A stretch of 64,000 bases of DNA from Streptosporangium pseudovulgare (GCF_014648055.1 NZ_BMQJ01000003.1:456631-520630); one strand, 5' to 3'; counted from the stretch's first letter, positions 44,757 through 54,261 are shown. Notes: generated by a model not told the origin, from the letters alone. Made by a program: numbers and translations.

Positions 44757-46010
44757 TCACCACGCGGTCTCCCGGTGACCTCGCCGGGCGACCTCCCGGT
44801 AGATCGCCTCGAACCGGGCGAGGGACACCTGGTGGTCGTGGGTGAGCGCGATCATCCGGCTCGCCGCGCCCATGGCGGCCCGCCGCTCGGGCGCGCCCAG
44901 CACGTCGCCCAGGCGGCGCGCCAGTTCCCTCACGTCCCCGGGCCGGTACAGGTGGCCGTTCCCGCCGGGCCGTACCAGGTGGGGCAGGGCCATCGCGTCG
45001 GCGGCGACGACCGGCAGCCCGGACGCCATGGCCTCCAGCGTCGCGATGCTCTGCAGTTCCGCGACACCCGGCATGGCGAAGACGTCGGCGGCGGCGTAGG
45101 CGTCCGGGAGCGTCTCGTCCGGGACGAAGCCGAGGAAGACGACCCGGTCACCGACCCCGATCCGGTGCGCCAGCCGGGTGAGCGGCTCGCGCTGCCCGCC
45201 CGTGCCGGCCAGCGCGACCTGCACGTCGTGGTCGTTGAGCATGTACGGCAGCGCCCGGATGAGCTCGTCCAGCCGCTTCTCCTCGTCCAGCCGCCCGACG
45301 AACAGCACCGTGTGGCGGTCCGGCAGGCCGAGCGCCTCGCGCGCCAGCGACCTGAGACCGCCGCGCGGCTGGAACCGGCGCAGGTCGATGCCGCACGAGA
45401 CCGGCTCCACCGGGTGGGCGAAGCCCTTGCCCGCCAGCAGCTCGGCGGCGATCCGGGTCGGCGTGGTCACCCGGTCGGCCCGGGAGAAGACGCGCCGGAA
45501 GTCCCGCCACGCCAGTTCGCCCACCCGGTCGCGCAGCGCGCCCGGGACATGGGCGAACTGGAAGAGGTTGTCCGGCATGAAGTGGTTGGTGGCCACCACC
45601 GGGACGTCCGCGCGCCCGGCCGCCGAGATCGCGGCCCGGCCCACCACGAAGTGCCCCTGCACGTGGACCACGTCCGGCGAGAGGGCCGCCACCAGATCGT
45701 CCAGCCGGGACGGCACCGAGATCCGCATCGTCGGGTGCACCAGCACGGGCACCGACCGCAGCCGGTGCACCGTCACCCCGTCCACGTGCTCGGTCCTGGC
45801 CGGCCCCTCGTCGGAGGCGCAGGCCACGTGGACCTCGTTGCCCCGGGCGGCCAGCCCGCAGGCCAGCCGGTGGGTGAAGGAGGCGGCGCCGTTCACGTCC
45901 GGCGGGTAGGTGTCGGTGGCGATCAGCACCCGCCGCGGCCGTACGGCCGGAAGCGCACGGGCCGGTACGGTGGCCGGCGCGGCGGGGGCGGGCGCGAGAG
46001 CGGTGGTCAT
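44757..46010 (-). CDS. GT4-family glycosyltransferase (mannosyltransferase-like)
   Basis: A 417-residue GT-B enzyme. TDTYPPDVNGAASFTHRLA near residue 32 binds the acceptor side; VLFVGRLDEEKRLDELIRAL and MPGVAELQSIATLEAMASGLP (in part) form the nucleotide-sugar site with the EX7E-like Glu pair. It resembles GDP-mannose-dependent alpha-mannosyltransferases of glycolipid synthesis. Three membrane-protein genes follow upstream on the same strand. Confidence 0.88.
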   Translation of the reverse strand: MTTALAPAPAAPATVPARALPAVRPRRVLIATDTYPPDVNGAASFTHRLACGLAARGNEVHVACASDEGPARTEHVDGVTVHRLRSVPVLVHPTMRISVPSRLDDLVAALSPDVVHVQGHFVVGRAAISAAGRADVPVVATNHFMPDNLFQFAHVPGALRDRVGELAWRDFRRVFSRADRVTTPTRIAAELLAGKGFAHPVEPVSCGIDLRRFQPRGGLRSLAREALGLPDRHTVLFVGRLDEEKRLDELIRALPYMLNDHDVQVALAGTGGQREPLTRLAHRIGVGDRVVFLGFVPDETLPDAYAAADVFAMPGVAELQSIATLEAMASGLPVVAADAMALPHLVRPGGNGHLYRPGDVRELARRLGDVLGAPERRAAMGAASRMIALTHDHQVSLARFEAIYREVARRGHRETAW

Positions 46011-46157
46011 CGGTGGTACTCCGTTCAGCGGAAGGTCGGGGGCGGCTCGCGGAGGCGGGGAGCCGGGACGGCCGGGTGGGGTTCGCGGCGGGGCCGGGGA
46101 CGGACGGGGTGGTCGGGGCGTGGCGCCCGCGAGGTCGCGGGGCGGGGCCCGCGGGGC

Positions 46158-46985
46158 TCAGCGGACCTGGGGGACGTGCACGGCGGGCGGCGGGCCGGTG
46201 CGGGCCAGCGCGACGGTGCCGCAGGCGGCCAGCAGCGCGGCGGCCAGCGCGGTCAGCGTGGCCGTCGCGCCGGTAGGCAGCGGCTCACCCAGCAGGACGG
46301 CTCCGAAGACGACCGCGGTCAGCGGGTCGGCCACCTGCAGGGAGGCGAAGGCGACACCGAAGTGACCGCAGGCGTAGGCGCGCTGCAGCAGGCCCAGCGC
46401 GGCCAGGGCGGGCAGCGGCGCGGCGAGCAGCAGCCACGGCTCCCACGCGCCGTCGACCAGCACCCGGGTCAGCGTGGCGGTCGCGCCGTACAGCACGCCC
46501 GCCGCCATCGCCAGTAGCCCGGCGCGGGCGGTGGGGGAGACGCGCCGGGAGACGGCCAGCAGCCCCAGGGCGACGGTGGCCGCCCCCGCGAGCAGGGCCA
46601 CCGCCCCCCAGGGGCCGAGACGGGGATCGCCGGTGTGCTCCGGCACGGTCAGCACCAGCCCGGTCAGCCCGGCGGCGACCGCGGCCGCGGCGGCCAGCTC
46701 GCGCGGCCGCGGCCTGCGGTGCCGCAGGGCCGCCGCGCAGGGCAGTGCGAACAGCAGGCTCGCCGCTCCCAGCGGCTGGACCAGCGTGAGCGGCCCGTAC
46801 CTCAGCGCGAGGACGTGCAGCGCGGTGCCGGCCCCGACGGCGAGGCCGCCGAGCAGCCAGCGCGGCCGCCTGGCCAGGTGGCGCAGCGCGACCCGGTCCG
46901 GCCCCGTCTCGGACTGCTGCAGCGCGGCGCCGAGCGCGAAGAACAGGGACCCCAGCAACGCCAGGCCGACGGCCGCCACGCTCAT
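46158..46985 (-). CDS. DMT-family transporter
   Basis: A 275-residue protein with about nine or ten helices. FFALGAALQQSETGPD and GPLTLVQPLGAASLLFALP are typical of the actinobacterial DMT/NIPA-like family. Substrate unknown. ATG 46985 follows GAGGGAGGG; a GTG-type start 48 bases upstream is unlikely. Confidence 0.8.
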   Translation of the reverse strand: MSVAAVGLALLGSLFFALGAALQQSETGPDRVALRHLARRPRWLLGGLAVGAGTALHVLALRYGPLTLVQPLGAASLLFALPCAAALRHRRPRPRELAAAAAVAAGLTGLVLTVPEHTGDPRLGPWGAVALLAGAATVALGLLAVSRRVSPTARAGLLAMAAGVLYGATATLTRVLVDGAWEPWLLLAAPLPALAALGLLQRAYACGHFGVAFASLQVADPLTAVVFGAVLLGEPLPTGATATLTALAAALLAACGTVALARTGPPPAVHVPQVR

Positions 46986-47243
46986 GAGCCCTCCCTCGTC
47001 ACGCTCTCCCGCCCCCGCCGTCCGGCGGGACACGGTCCTCTCCCGATTCCGGGTTCTCCCGATCCGGGTTCCTTCCTCCGATCACGACACGGCGAGATGG
47101 CCGGGACGTCTCAGCGAGGCGTCCGGAGGGACGTCCTCCGGCGAACCTCTGGCAGCCTCCCGCGCTCGCGGCGCCCCGATCCATCGGGGTTGTCCCTGAC
47201 TTCGGCGCGGATTTCCCCCGGGGGACGGGTCGGGGCCGGACGG

Positions 47244-47894
47244 TCAGTCGTCCGAGACGGCGAGGGCCGGCTCCCGCCCCGGAGCCCCGGCGGCCCGGCG
47301 TCGCCGTACGTGCCGGATCGTCTCGGCCACCGCGGTGACCGACAGGGCGATGCCGAGGCCGAGCAGCAGCCCCTTGAACGGGTCGTGCTCGAACGCCGCG
47401 CCGCCCACGTAGCCGATCAGCACCGAGTAGACCGCCCATGAGACGGCCGCGACCGCGTCGAAGAGGGCGAACGAGCGCCGGGGGTAGGCGACCGCGCCCA
47501 TGGTGAGGGTGCAGGCCGTACGGCCCCCGGGGATGTAGCGGGCCGCCACCAGGACGAGCCCGCCGCGTTCGGCCAGCGCGCGCCGCGCCCAGGTGAAGGC
47601 CCGGCCGCCGCGTCCTCCCCTTCGCAGCCTGCCGTTCGCCGAGCGCCCGATGGCGTAGGAGATGTGGTCACCGGCGAAGGCGCCCAGCGCCGCCACCGCG
47701 ATCACGGCCGCGACGTCGGGCGCGCCGGTGGAGGCGGCGAACACGCCCGCCGTGATGACGGACGTCTCGGCGGGCACCACGGGGAAGAACCCGTCGAGCA
47801 TGGCCAGCGCGAACAGCGCCAGATAGATCCAGGGGGAGGTCATCGCCTGCTGTACGGCGTCGAGAATGGCCTGCGTCACGGCCGTGCTCCTCAT
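47244..47894 (-). CDS. DedA-family membrane protein
   Basis: A 216-residue DedA/SNARE-associated family protein: MLDGFFPVVPAETSVITAG, GDHISYAIGRSANGRL and ARYIPGGRTACTLTMG are the re-entrant-loop signatures (Glu, Asp and Arg in the membrane). DedA proteins move or flip lipids such as undecaprenyl phosphate or phosphatidylethanolamine. ATG 47894 gives family length. Confidence 0.88.
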   Translation of the reverse strand: MRSTAVTQAILDAVQQAMTSPWIYLALFALAMLDGFFPVVPAETSVITAGVFAASTGAPDVAAVIAVAALGAFAGDHISYAIGRSANGRLRRGGRGGRAFTWARRALAERGGLVLVAARYIPGGRTACTLTMGAVAYPRRSFALFDAVAAVSWAVYSVLIGYVGGAAFEHDPFKGLLLGLGIALSVTAVAETIRHVRRRRAAGAPGREPALAVSDD

Positions 47895-48182
47895 CGGTGG
47901 GGGTCGGGTGTCCGGACGGCTCCTGCCGGGTCCGGGGGATCTCCCCAGCACGCTGAAGGACCGCCGGGCTCCGGGCATCAGGGAGGGACCCCGGGCCTCG
48001 GGGTGGTGTCCCTGAGATCTCCCGGGGACACCGCCGGAACTCGTGCGCCACCGACGCTAGGTGCCGGGCCGCGGCCGGCACATCGGACGTTCAGCCCGTG
48101 CCACCCCCCACTTTCGGCGGGGGTCGTGCCGCCCTCGGGGAGGAGTCGCCCGGTATCCGCGCCTTGTAACGTCACGAAGGTG

Positions 48183-49535
48183 ATGAAAAGGATGAGTCGG
48201 CCGGACCGGCGGGAACTTGTGACGATCCTGCTGCTCTGCCTGCCGGCGGTCCTGGCCCCCACCCTCCCGGCCTGGTGGGAACCGGCCACCGCCTGGGCGC
48301 GGCTGTGGACCACGGCCGCCGAGGTGATCGTGATCTGCGCCGCCGTGCTCGCGAGCCGCCGCGCGCCGGTGCTCCCCATGCTGGCCGTCCTGGTCGCGGG
48401 GACATGGAACGTCAGCGAGGGGGCGGCCAGCTTCCAGTTCTGGGGCCTGGACCTGCCTTCGTTCAAGGTGCTGCCGCTGAACGGCCTCACCCTCGCCGTC
48501 ATCGTGCTGAGCCACCGGGCCGGCCGCCGTGCGCCGGACCCCCGGCCCGCGCTCAGGGCGTTCGCCGCTCTCCTGGGCACGGGCGCCGCCGCGGTCCTCG
48601 CCCTCTCCCTCCTCGGCGGCCCGCGGCCCGCCCCGGCCGTCACCGCCTTCTGGCTGCCCGCCCTGTCGGGCGTCCTGCTGTCCGGCCTGCTGCCCTGGAG
48701 CGTCGGCCTGCTGTTCCGGCAGCGGGCCGAGCAGCGCCTGCGCGAGCGGCGGCTGGCCGCCGGCCAGGCCAGGCTGCGCGAGCGCAACCGCATCACCCAG
48801 GACATGCACGACTCCATCGGCCACGACCTCGCGCTCATCGCGCTGCGCGCCGCGGCCCTGGAGATGGCGCCCGACCTGCCCGTACGGCACCGCCGGGCCG
48901 CCGGGGAGCTCCGCGAGGCCGCGGCCGACACCACCGAACGCCTCCACCGGATCATCGGCGTGCTCCGCGAGGACGACCCGGCGCCGCTGACCCCGTCGGA
49001 GGAGAGCGTCTCCGACGTGGTCGAACGGGCCGTCGCCTCGGGGATGCGGGTGGAGCTGCGCGGCGACGGATCGCTGCGCGACCCCACCGCCCGCAGGGTC
49101 GTCCAGGAGTCCCTGACCAACGCCGCCAAACACGCCCCCGGCGCGCCCGTGACCGTGGAGGTGCTCGGCGGGCCCGCCGAGGTCACGGTCGAGGTGACCA
49201 ACCCGGCGCCCCGGGCGACGATGGGCCGCCCGCGTGGCGGCCCGTCAGGTCCGTCCGGTGGGATGGGCCTGGCCGGGCTGCGCGAGCGGGTACGGCTGGC
49301 GGGCGGGGTGTTCGAGGCGGGCCCGTGGAATGGCGGCTTCCGGGTCACGGCCCGCCTTCCCCGCACCGAACGGTCCGATGCGGAGCGGTCCGACGCGGAG
49401 CGGCCCCGCGCGGAAAGGCCCGGCGCGGAAGCCACCCGGGAGGAGGATCCCCGCTCCCCCGGAGGGACCGGAGAGACCGGAGAGACCGAAGAGGATATGG
49501 ACGTGAACATGGACGTGGCGGACGGAGTGCGATGA
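48183..49535 (+). CDS. NarL-type sensor histidine kinase
   Basis: A 450-residue kinase with about five or six N-terminal helices and no large outside loop. RNRITQDMHDSIGHDLALI carries phospho-acceptor His209 (HisKA_3), VVQESLTNAAKHAPG is the N-box, and GGMGLAGLRERV the G-box. The C-terminal 55 residues are a charged repeat (ERSDAERSDAERPRAERPG) without known role. ATG 48183; ATG 48192 is possible. The stop overlaps the regulator start. Confidence 0.9.
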   Translation: MKRMSRPDRRELVTILLLCLPAVLAPTLPAWWEPATAWARLWTTAAEVIVICAAVLASRRAPVLPMLAVLVAGTWNVSEGAASFQFWGLDLPSFKVLPLNGLTLAVIVLSHRAGRRAPDPRPALRAFAALLGTGAAAVLALSLLGGPRPAPAVTAFWLPALSGVLLSGLLPWSVGLLFRQRAEQRLRERRLAAGQARLRERNRITQDMHDSIGHDLALIALRAAALEMAPDLPVRHRRAAGELREAAADTTERLHRIIGVLREDDPAPLTPSEESVSDVVERAVASGMRVELRGDGSLRDPTARRVVQESLTNAAKHAPGAPVTVEVLGGPAEVTVEVTNPAPRATMGRPRGGPSGPSGGMGLAGLRERVRLAGGVFEAGPWNGGFRVTARLPRTERSDAERSDAERPRAERPGAEATREEDPRSPGGTGETGETEEDMDVNMDVADGVR

Positions 49536-50206
49536 TCAAGGTGTTGCTGGCCGACGACGAGGCCATGATCCGGGCCGGGGTGCGCGCCGTACTGGCCGTC
49601 GACCCGGAGATAGAGGTGGTGGCCGAGGCCGCCGACGGCCGGGAGGCGGTCCGGCTCGCCCTCGCCCACCGCCCCGACGTCGTCCTCCTCGACATCCGGA
49701 TGCCCCGGATGGACGGGCTGGCGGCCGTCGCCGAGCTGCGCCGGGTCGTCCCCGGCACGGCCGTGGTGATGCTCACCACCTTCGGCGAGGACGACTACAT
49801 CGCCCGGGCACTGGGGGAGGGCGCGGACGGGTTCCTCCTGAAGTCGGGGGACCCGCGCGAGCTGCTGGCCGGCATCCACGCCGTCGCCGAGGGCGCCGCC
49901 TGCCTGTCGCCGCGCGTGGCGAAGCGGGTCGTGTCCGCGCTCGCGGACGGCAGGATGACCCGCGAGGCGTCCGCCCGCGAGCAGGTCGCGGCGCTCACCC
50001 CCCGCGAGCGCGACGTGCTCGCCCTGCTCGCGGCGGGGCTGTCCAACGCGCGGATCGCCCGCAGCCTCCACCTGGTGGAGGGGACCGTCAAAGCCCACGT
50101 GAGCTCGATCCTCACCCGGCTGGGGGCCGAGAACCGGGTCCAGGCGGCGATCGTCGCCCACGAGGCCGGCCTGACGGCCGGGACACCCGGGGCGGGAGTC
50201 AGCTGA
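49532..50206 (+). CDS. NarL/FixJ-family response regulator
   Basis: A 224-residue regulator. The receiver domain has acidic pocket Asp8/Asp9, phosphorylation site Asp54 (LLDIRMPRMDG), Thr82/83 and Lys104 (FLLKSGDP). The LuxR HTH is LTPRERDVLALLAAGLSNAR, followed by VEGTVKAHVSSILTRLG. ATGA overlap with the kinase gene. The 3' end overlaps the TspO remnant on the other strand by 8 bases. Confidence 0.93.
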   Translation: MIKVLLADDEAMIRAGVRAVLAVDPEIEVVAEAADGREAVRLALAHRPDVVLLDIRMPRMDGLAAVAELRRVVPGTAVVMLTTFGEDDYIARALGEGADGFLLKSGDPRELLAGIHAVAEGAACLSPRVAKRVVSALADGRMTREASAREQVAALTPRERDVLALLAAGLSNARIARSLHLVEGTVKAHVSSILTRLGAENRVQAAIVAHEAGLTAGTPGAGVS

Positions 50207-50461
50207 GCCGCCAGACGGCGAAGTTCAGCGCGGCGGCGAAGGTGACCCACAGCAGGTAGGGGACCAGGAGCCAGGCGGCCGCGCGGCTGATCCGGCGGAA
50301 GGCGACGATGGTGGCGACGATCGACGCCCAGAGCAGGACCACCTCCGCGAACGCCACGCCGTACCGCCCGGCGCCAGCGAGCCGGCGACCGCCACCGGCA
50401 CGAGGATGACGACGAAGACCGGAAGCCCCGCCCACCGTTCCGGTTGGTGCGTTGTGACCAT
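50199..50461 (-). pseudogene. TspO/MBR-family gene remnant
   Basis: The 5' part (from ATG 50461) reads WAGLPVFVVILVPVAVAGSLA, a first TspO helix. The last 60 codons, in another frame, read VAFAEVVLLWASIVATIVAF, then SRAAAWLLVPYLLWVTFAAA and LNFAVWRL, the end of TspO. About 70 central residues are missing, including the WxxLY region, and the total length is not a multiple of 3. The join lies near 50370. Confidence 0.75.
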
Positions 50462-50705
50462 GTCCGCCTCCCTGCCCTCTCCTTCGCGCTCCTACCGGCC
50501 GCCGGTTTCCCCCGCCGGAGAAGCGGTCCGGCGGTCATCGGTCCTCCCTGCCGGGGGCCGGGGTTTTTCCCGGTGTACGCGGCGACCGGGGCCGCCGACC
50601 CCCCTGCCGGAAAGCTGGACCGGCGTCGCGGGTTCCCCCTGCCGGGGGAGGCGGATCACCGGCCGGTGGGAGGGACGGCGCGGCCGGAACCGGGAGGGTC
50701 GGGGT

Positions 50706-52448
50706 ATGACGTACACGATCGACGCGGCCGACGGCCCGGCCGGCACCGCGAACGGCGGGACGACGGCGAGGGCGCTCCGGCTGACGGCCGCCGCGGTGGC
50801 CATGGCGGGTATGACGCCCTACATCACCCTCAAGGTCATCTGGCTGACCGGCGGCTCGGTCGGCATCGGAGACCCCGCCCTGCTGCGCGACGGCGGCTTC
50901 TTCGGCCTCAACCTGCTCACCCTGGGCATGGACGTGGTCGCGCTGCTGATCGCGCTGGCCTTCGTCCGGCCCTGGGGCGCCAGGATCACCGCGGGGGCGA
51001 TCCTGGCGCCCATGTGGGCCGGCACCGGCCTGCTGGTCCCCATCGCGGTCCAGGCTCCACTGGGCGGGCTTTTCTCCCTGGTCAGCGGGGAGGAAGCGAT
51101 CGGCGCGGACAGCCCGGTCGCCGGGTGGGTCTACCTCGTCGTCTACACCGGCTTCACCGCCCAGGCGTTCGGGCTGACGGCCGGGTTCGTCCACCACGCG
51201 CTCCGGCGCTGGCCGTGGGTGTTCACCGCGCGAACCTCGGACGGCAGGCCCGGCCCGGCGCGCGAGGCACAGGTGTTCGTCGCCTGGGCCGCCCTGGCCG
51301 TCGCCGTGGTCATCGCGGTCCTCGACCTGGTCCTGCTGCCCGGCGCGGTCCGTCACCTCCCGGCCGGCGTCTCCTTCACCACCGGCATGCGCGGCCTGGT
51401 GGACGCGCTGCTGCCGGTCCTCGGGGCGACCGGCCTGCTGGTGATCGTCCGCGGCCGGTCCGGGCGGCCGCTGTGGAGGCCGGTGGTCCTGGCCTGGCTC
51501 GGCTCGGGCGGCATGTTCGGCTGGTCGATGTGGTCCCTGATCGTCGCCCTGACGCCGAGCTCCCTCAACCCCGGCTCCGGCGGCCCGGCCGCCCTGATCA
51601 GCCTGTTCACCGCGCTGACCGGCCTCGCCATCGGCCTGACCGGCATCCTCACCCTGACCGGTGCCTTCACCCCGCCCGCCGGCTCTGACGGGCCCGCCGT
51701 CCCTCGGCTTCGCGCCCGCTCCGCCGTACGGCCCGCGTCCGCCTTCCCGTACGCCGGCGCCGCGCCGCCGTCAGGGCGCCGCGGGGAGCGCGGGGGCGGA
51801 GGCGGAGTGGAGGCGGTGCAGGACGCGGCGGAAGGCCCAGACGGAGAAGGCGATCGCCGCGCCGCTGATCAGGGCCACGACCGAGGTGCGCACCAGGAGG
51901 TAGGCGCCGATCGACTGGTGCAGCAGGAGCCAGATGCTCACCGTCGAGTTCGCCAGCAGCACGAACCCCCACAGCAGGGTGATCCGGGCGAAGAACCGGC
52001 GGACCCGTTCGTGCCCGAGCACCGCGGAGGGCAGGTGGATGTAGTCGAGCGTCAGCTTCTGCGCCATCGGGCGGTTCAGCCGCACCGAGGCCAGGAAGAC
52101 CACGCTGATGCAGATCGTGCCCAGCTCGGGCTGGAGGAAGTAGAACACCATGCTGCCCGTCCACAGCCCCAGCAGCGTCCGCACGGTGATCGCCACGGTG
52201 GCGAGGATCATCGTGGCGGGCACCGGGACGCGCCGCAGCAACCGCCACCCCACCCCGATATAGACCCAGCTCAGCACGGCGATGAGCGCTCCGCGCTCGC
52301 CGAGGACGGCCAGCGCGGCGTAGAAGACGGCCAGCGGGGCGACCACTCCCTCCAGCAGCTTCGGGGCGGCCTGGCGGGCGAGGACGGTGAGGCGGGGCAG
52401 GGCGACGGACGTGTGGCTCATGGCGCGCTCCACGGGAAGGTGGAATGA
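50706..52448 (+). CDS. Hypothetical membrane protein; frame has no stop before running antisense through the next gene
   Basis: Residues 1-325 are a plausible membrane protein with about eight helices: GMTPYITLKVIWLTGG, NLLTLGMDVVALLIALAF, GWVYLVVYTGFTAQAFGL and MFGWSMWSLIVALTPSSLNPG. From about 51690 onward the frame has no stop until 52448 and becomes Gln/His/Arg-rich, because it is the complement of the VC0807-family gene (51771-52421). The genuine C-terminus probably lies near 51690 and the stop has been lost or frameshifted. Family unknown. Confidence 0.6.
   Translation: MTYTIDAADGPAGTANGGTTARALRLTAAAVAMAGMTPYITLKVIWLTGGSVGIGDPALLRDGGFFGLNLLTLGMDVVALLIALAFVRPWGARITAGAILAPMWAGTGLLVPIAVQAPLGGLFSLVSGEEAIGADSPVAGWVYLVVYTGFTAQAFGLTAGFVHHALRRWPWVFTARTSDGRPGPAREAQVFVAWAALAVAVVIAVLDLVLLPGAVRHLPAGVSFTTGMRGLVDALLPVLGATGLLVIVRGRSGRPLWRPVVLAWLGSGGMFGWSMWSLIVALTPSSLNPGSGGPAALISLFTALTGLAIGLTGILTLTGAFTPPAGSDGPAVPRLRARSAVRPASAFPYAGAAPPSGRRGERGGGGGVEAVQDAAEGPDGEGDRRAADQGHDRGAHQEVGADRLVQQEPDAHRRVRQQHEPPQQGDPGEEPADPFVPEHRGGQVDVVERQLLRHRAVQPHRGQEDHADADRAQLGLEEVEHHAARPQPQQRPHGDRHGGEDHRGGHRDAPQQPPPHPDIDPAQHGDERSALAEDGQRGVEDGQRGDHSLQQLRGGLAGEDGEAGQGDGRVAHGALHGKVE
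51771..52421 (-). CDS. VC0807-family membrane protein
   Basis: A 216-residue membrane protein with about six helices: EGVVAPLAVFYAALAVLGER, ALIAVLSWVYIGVGWRLLRR and FYFLQPELGTICISVVFL. It matches the VC0807 family found beside many actinobacterial genes; function unknown. ATG 52421 has GGAG upstream. Conserved residues and codon bias leave no doubt that this strand is the coding one. Confidence 0.82.
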   Translation of the reverse strand: MSHTSVALPRLTVLARQAAPKLLEGVVAPLAVFYAALAVLGERGALIAVLSWVYIGVGWRLLRRVPVPATMILATVAITVRTLLGLWTGSMVFYFLQPELGTICISVVFLASVRLNRPMAQKLTLDYIHLPSAVLGHERVRRFFARITLLWGFVLLANSTVSIWLLLHQSIGAYLLVRTSVVALISGAAIAFSVWAFRRVLHRLHSASAPALPAAP

Positions 52449-52697
52449 CCGGCGGTGAGGCTTGACGCCTACCCGGACAGCCGGTGAACAGACATGACGG
52501 GTCGTCGTTCCGGGGTATCGAGGATCACCCGGTATCGGGAAGCGGTTTACCGTACCCGACCCCGGAGCATGCCTTCGCTTTAACCGACCGATGCCGTATG
52601 GGTCGCGGCGGATCGGCCGATGCTCGGAGTGTGTCCAGGCGGTAACGGTTCGGAAACGTGACTTTTCTGAACCCTTACGGTTCGCGACGATTCGCGT

Positions 52698-53051
52698 ATG
52701 GCAGTGCACGCGCGCACGTCCAGCCGGCCGACCGAAGGTGTCGCGCACGTCGCGACCCAGCTCTCCCACTGGCCCGCCCTCGCGCTGAAACGCACCCGCA
52801 GGGGCATCGGCTTCAGGTCCGGAGGCCGGGAGATCGTCAGAATGCGCGGGGACCACACCGCGGAACTGCTGCTCACCACCGGCGTCATCGACCGCTGGGC
52901 CAGGGTCCTCACCGACTGCCGGCGCGTCGTCCCGGGCAGCGGGGACGGCTGGGTGTCCATGGCCATCGACGGCAGGGCCGACGCCGAGCTGTTCCTCTCG
53001 CTGGTCAGCGTGGCGATCAAGGCGAACCAGGACGGCGCCGGCCCGGCCTGA
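52698..53051 (+). CDS. DUF5519 (so-called luciferase-family) small protein
   Basis: A 117-residue protein: THVA-like lead, QLSHWPALALKRTRRGIGFR, REIVRMRGDHTAELLLTTGV and GWVSMAIDGRADAELFLSLVS. This matches a small actinobacterial family labelled luciferase domain or DUF5519; it has no luciferase chemistry that I can see and no known function. ATG 52698 lies close to repeated AACGGTTCG/TTACGGTTCG motifs (52645-52690). Confidence 0.7.
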   Translation: MAVHARTSSRPTEGVAHVATQLSHWPALALKRTRRGIGFRSGGREIVRMRGDHTAELLLTTGVIDRWARVLTDCRRVVPGSGDGWVSMAIDGRADAELFLSLVSVAIKANQDGAGPA

Positions 53052-53069
53052 TACCGACCGCCGCCGCGC

Positions 53070-53096
53070 GACGGCGGTCCCGGCGTGACCGCCGTC
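53070..53096. terminator. Convergent hairpin between DUF5519 and LysE genes
   Basis: GACGGCGGTC-CCGGCGT-GACCGCCGTC, a 10-bp perfect stem between convergent genes. Two CCGTACGG palindromes follow at about 53130 and 53170. Confidence 0.65.
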
Positions 53097-53181
53097 CCGG
53101 CGCGGCGAAGGCGGTCACGCGCGCCCGGCCGTACGGCGTCCCGTGCCCGGCCGGTACGGCCCGGCGTGGCCGTACGGCGCG

Positions 53182-53850
53182 TCAGCCCAGGGTGGCCGTG
53201 GCCAGCCGCGCCCCGAAGCCGATGAACAGCGCGCCCACACCCGAGGTGAGCCCGGCCGACAGCCTGCGGCGCGCCCGGAACTGGGAGGCCAGGAAACTCC
53301 CGGCGAAGATCAGCGTCGAGAGGTACAGCACGCTGAAGACCTGGCAGATCGTCCCCAGGATCAGGAACGACAGCACCGGGCTGCCGTAGGAGGGGTCCAC
53401 GAACTGGATGAAGAAGGAGATGAAGAACAGGATCGCCTTCGGGTTCATCAGGCTGATCGTCAGCGCCTTGCGGAACGGGTCCCTGGCCGGACGTCCCGCC
53501 CGCTCCTCCGCCGGCGCGGCCCCGGAGACCTCGGCGTCCCCGTGGTTCCGCCACGAGCGCCACGCCCCGCGCAGCATCTGCACGCCGATCCACGCCAGGT
53601 AGGCGCCCCCGGCGTACTTGACGACGTTGAACAGCATCGGCTCGGCCCGCAGCGCCGAGGCGGCCCCGGCCGCCGCGAGGACCATCAGGACGGTGTCGCC
53701 GAGGAACACCCCCACGGCCCCCCGATAGCCCTGGCGCACCCCGTGCTGCGCGGCGGTGCTGAGCACGTAGAGGGAGTTCGGGCCGGGCAGCAGGACGATG
53801 AAGAAGGCACCGATGACGTAGGTCCAGATGTCGGTGATGCCGAAGAACAT
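53182..53850 (-). CDS. LysE/RhtB-family amino acid exporter (LeuE-like)
   Basis: A 222-residue exporter with six helices. GAFFIVLLPGPNSLYVLSTA is the conserved first segment, and GVFLGDTVLMVLAAAG and FRKALTISLMNPKAILFF follow, as in leucine exporter LeuE. A hydrophilic loop (about 115-135) is Ala/Glu-rich. ATG 53850 begins the conserved part; an upstream in-frame start at 53904 is unlikely. Confidence 0.87.
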   Translation of the reverse strand: MFFGITDIWTYVIGAFFIVLLPGPNSLYVLSTAAQHGVRQGYRGAVGVFLGDTVLMVLAAAGAASALRAEPMLFNVVKYAGGAYLAWIGVQMLRGAWRSWRNHGDAEVSGAAPAEERAGRPARDPFRKALTISLMNPKAILFFISFFIQFVDPSYGSPVLSFLILGTICQVFSVLYLSTLIFAGSFLASQFRARRRLSAGLTSGVGALFIGFGARLATATLG

Positions 53851-54018
53851 GGGAGCGCTCCAGGGGGCCAAAATAGACAAACCCACGGTACTCCCATCGA
53901 ACAATCCCTAATCACCTCTCCCGATCACCCGAGCGAAGCCATGTGCACTCTGCGTGATGTTTCATGTGCGGATAGAAACGACGGATGGGAGTATTGCTCC
54001 ATGGGTATGGGGGCCAAT

Positions 54019-54261
54019 ATGAAGACGACCGTCGACATCGCGGACGGCTTGCTCCAGGAAGCCCGGCAGCTCGCCAGGTCCGAGGGGACGACTCTGCGCG
54101 CCCTCGTCGAGGAGGGATTGCGGTCCGTTCTGGCACGTCGGTCGCGAGAGGCGGGGTATACGCTGCCCGACGCGTCCGTGGGCGGTCAGGGGATGCAACC
54201 CTCCGTGAGAGGCGCCTCATGGGAGGACATCCGGGCGCTGGCCTACGAGGATCGTCTGTGA
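54019..54261 (+). CDS. vapB: VapB-type antitoxin
   Basis: An 80-residue antitoxin. MKTTVDIADGLLQEARQLAR is the ribbon-helix-helix DNA-binding start; the C-terminus GASWEDIRALAYEDRL should wrap the toxin. ATG 54019 is preferred for GGGGGCC before it; in-frame ATGs at 54001 and 54007 exist. GTGA overlap with the toxin gene. Codon bias is weaker than in housekeeping neighbours. Confidence 0.85.
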   Translation: MKTTVDIADGLLQEARQLARSEGTTLRALVEEGLRSVLARRSREAGYTLPDASVGGQGMQPSVRGASWEDIRALAYEDRL

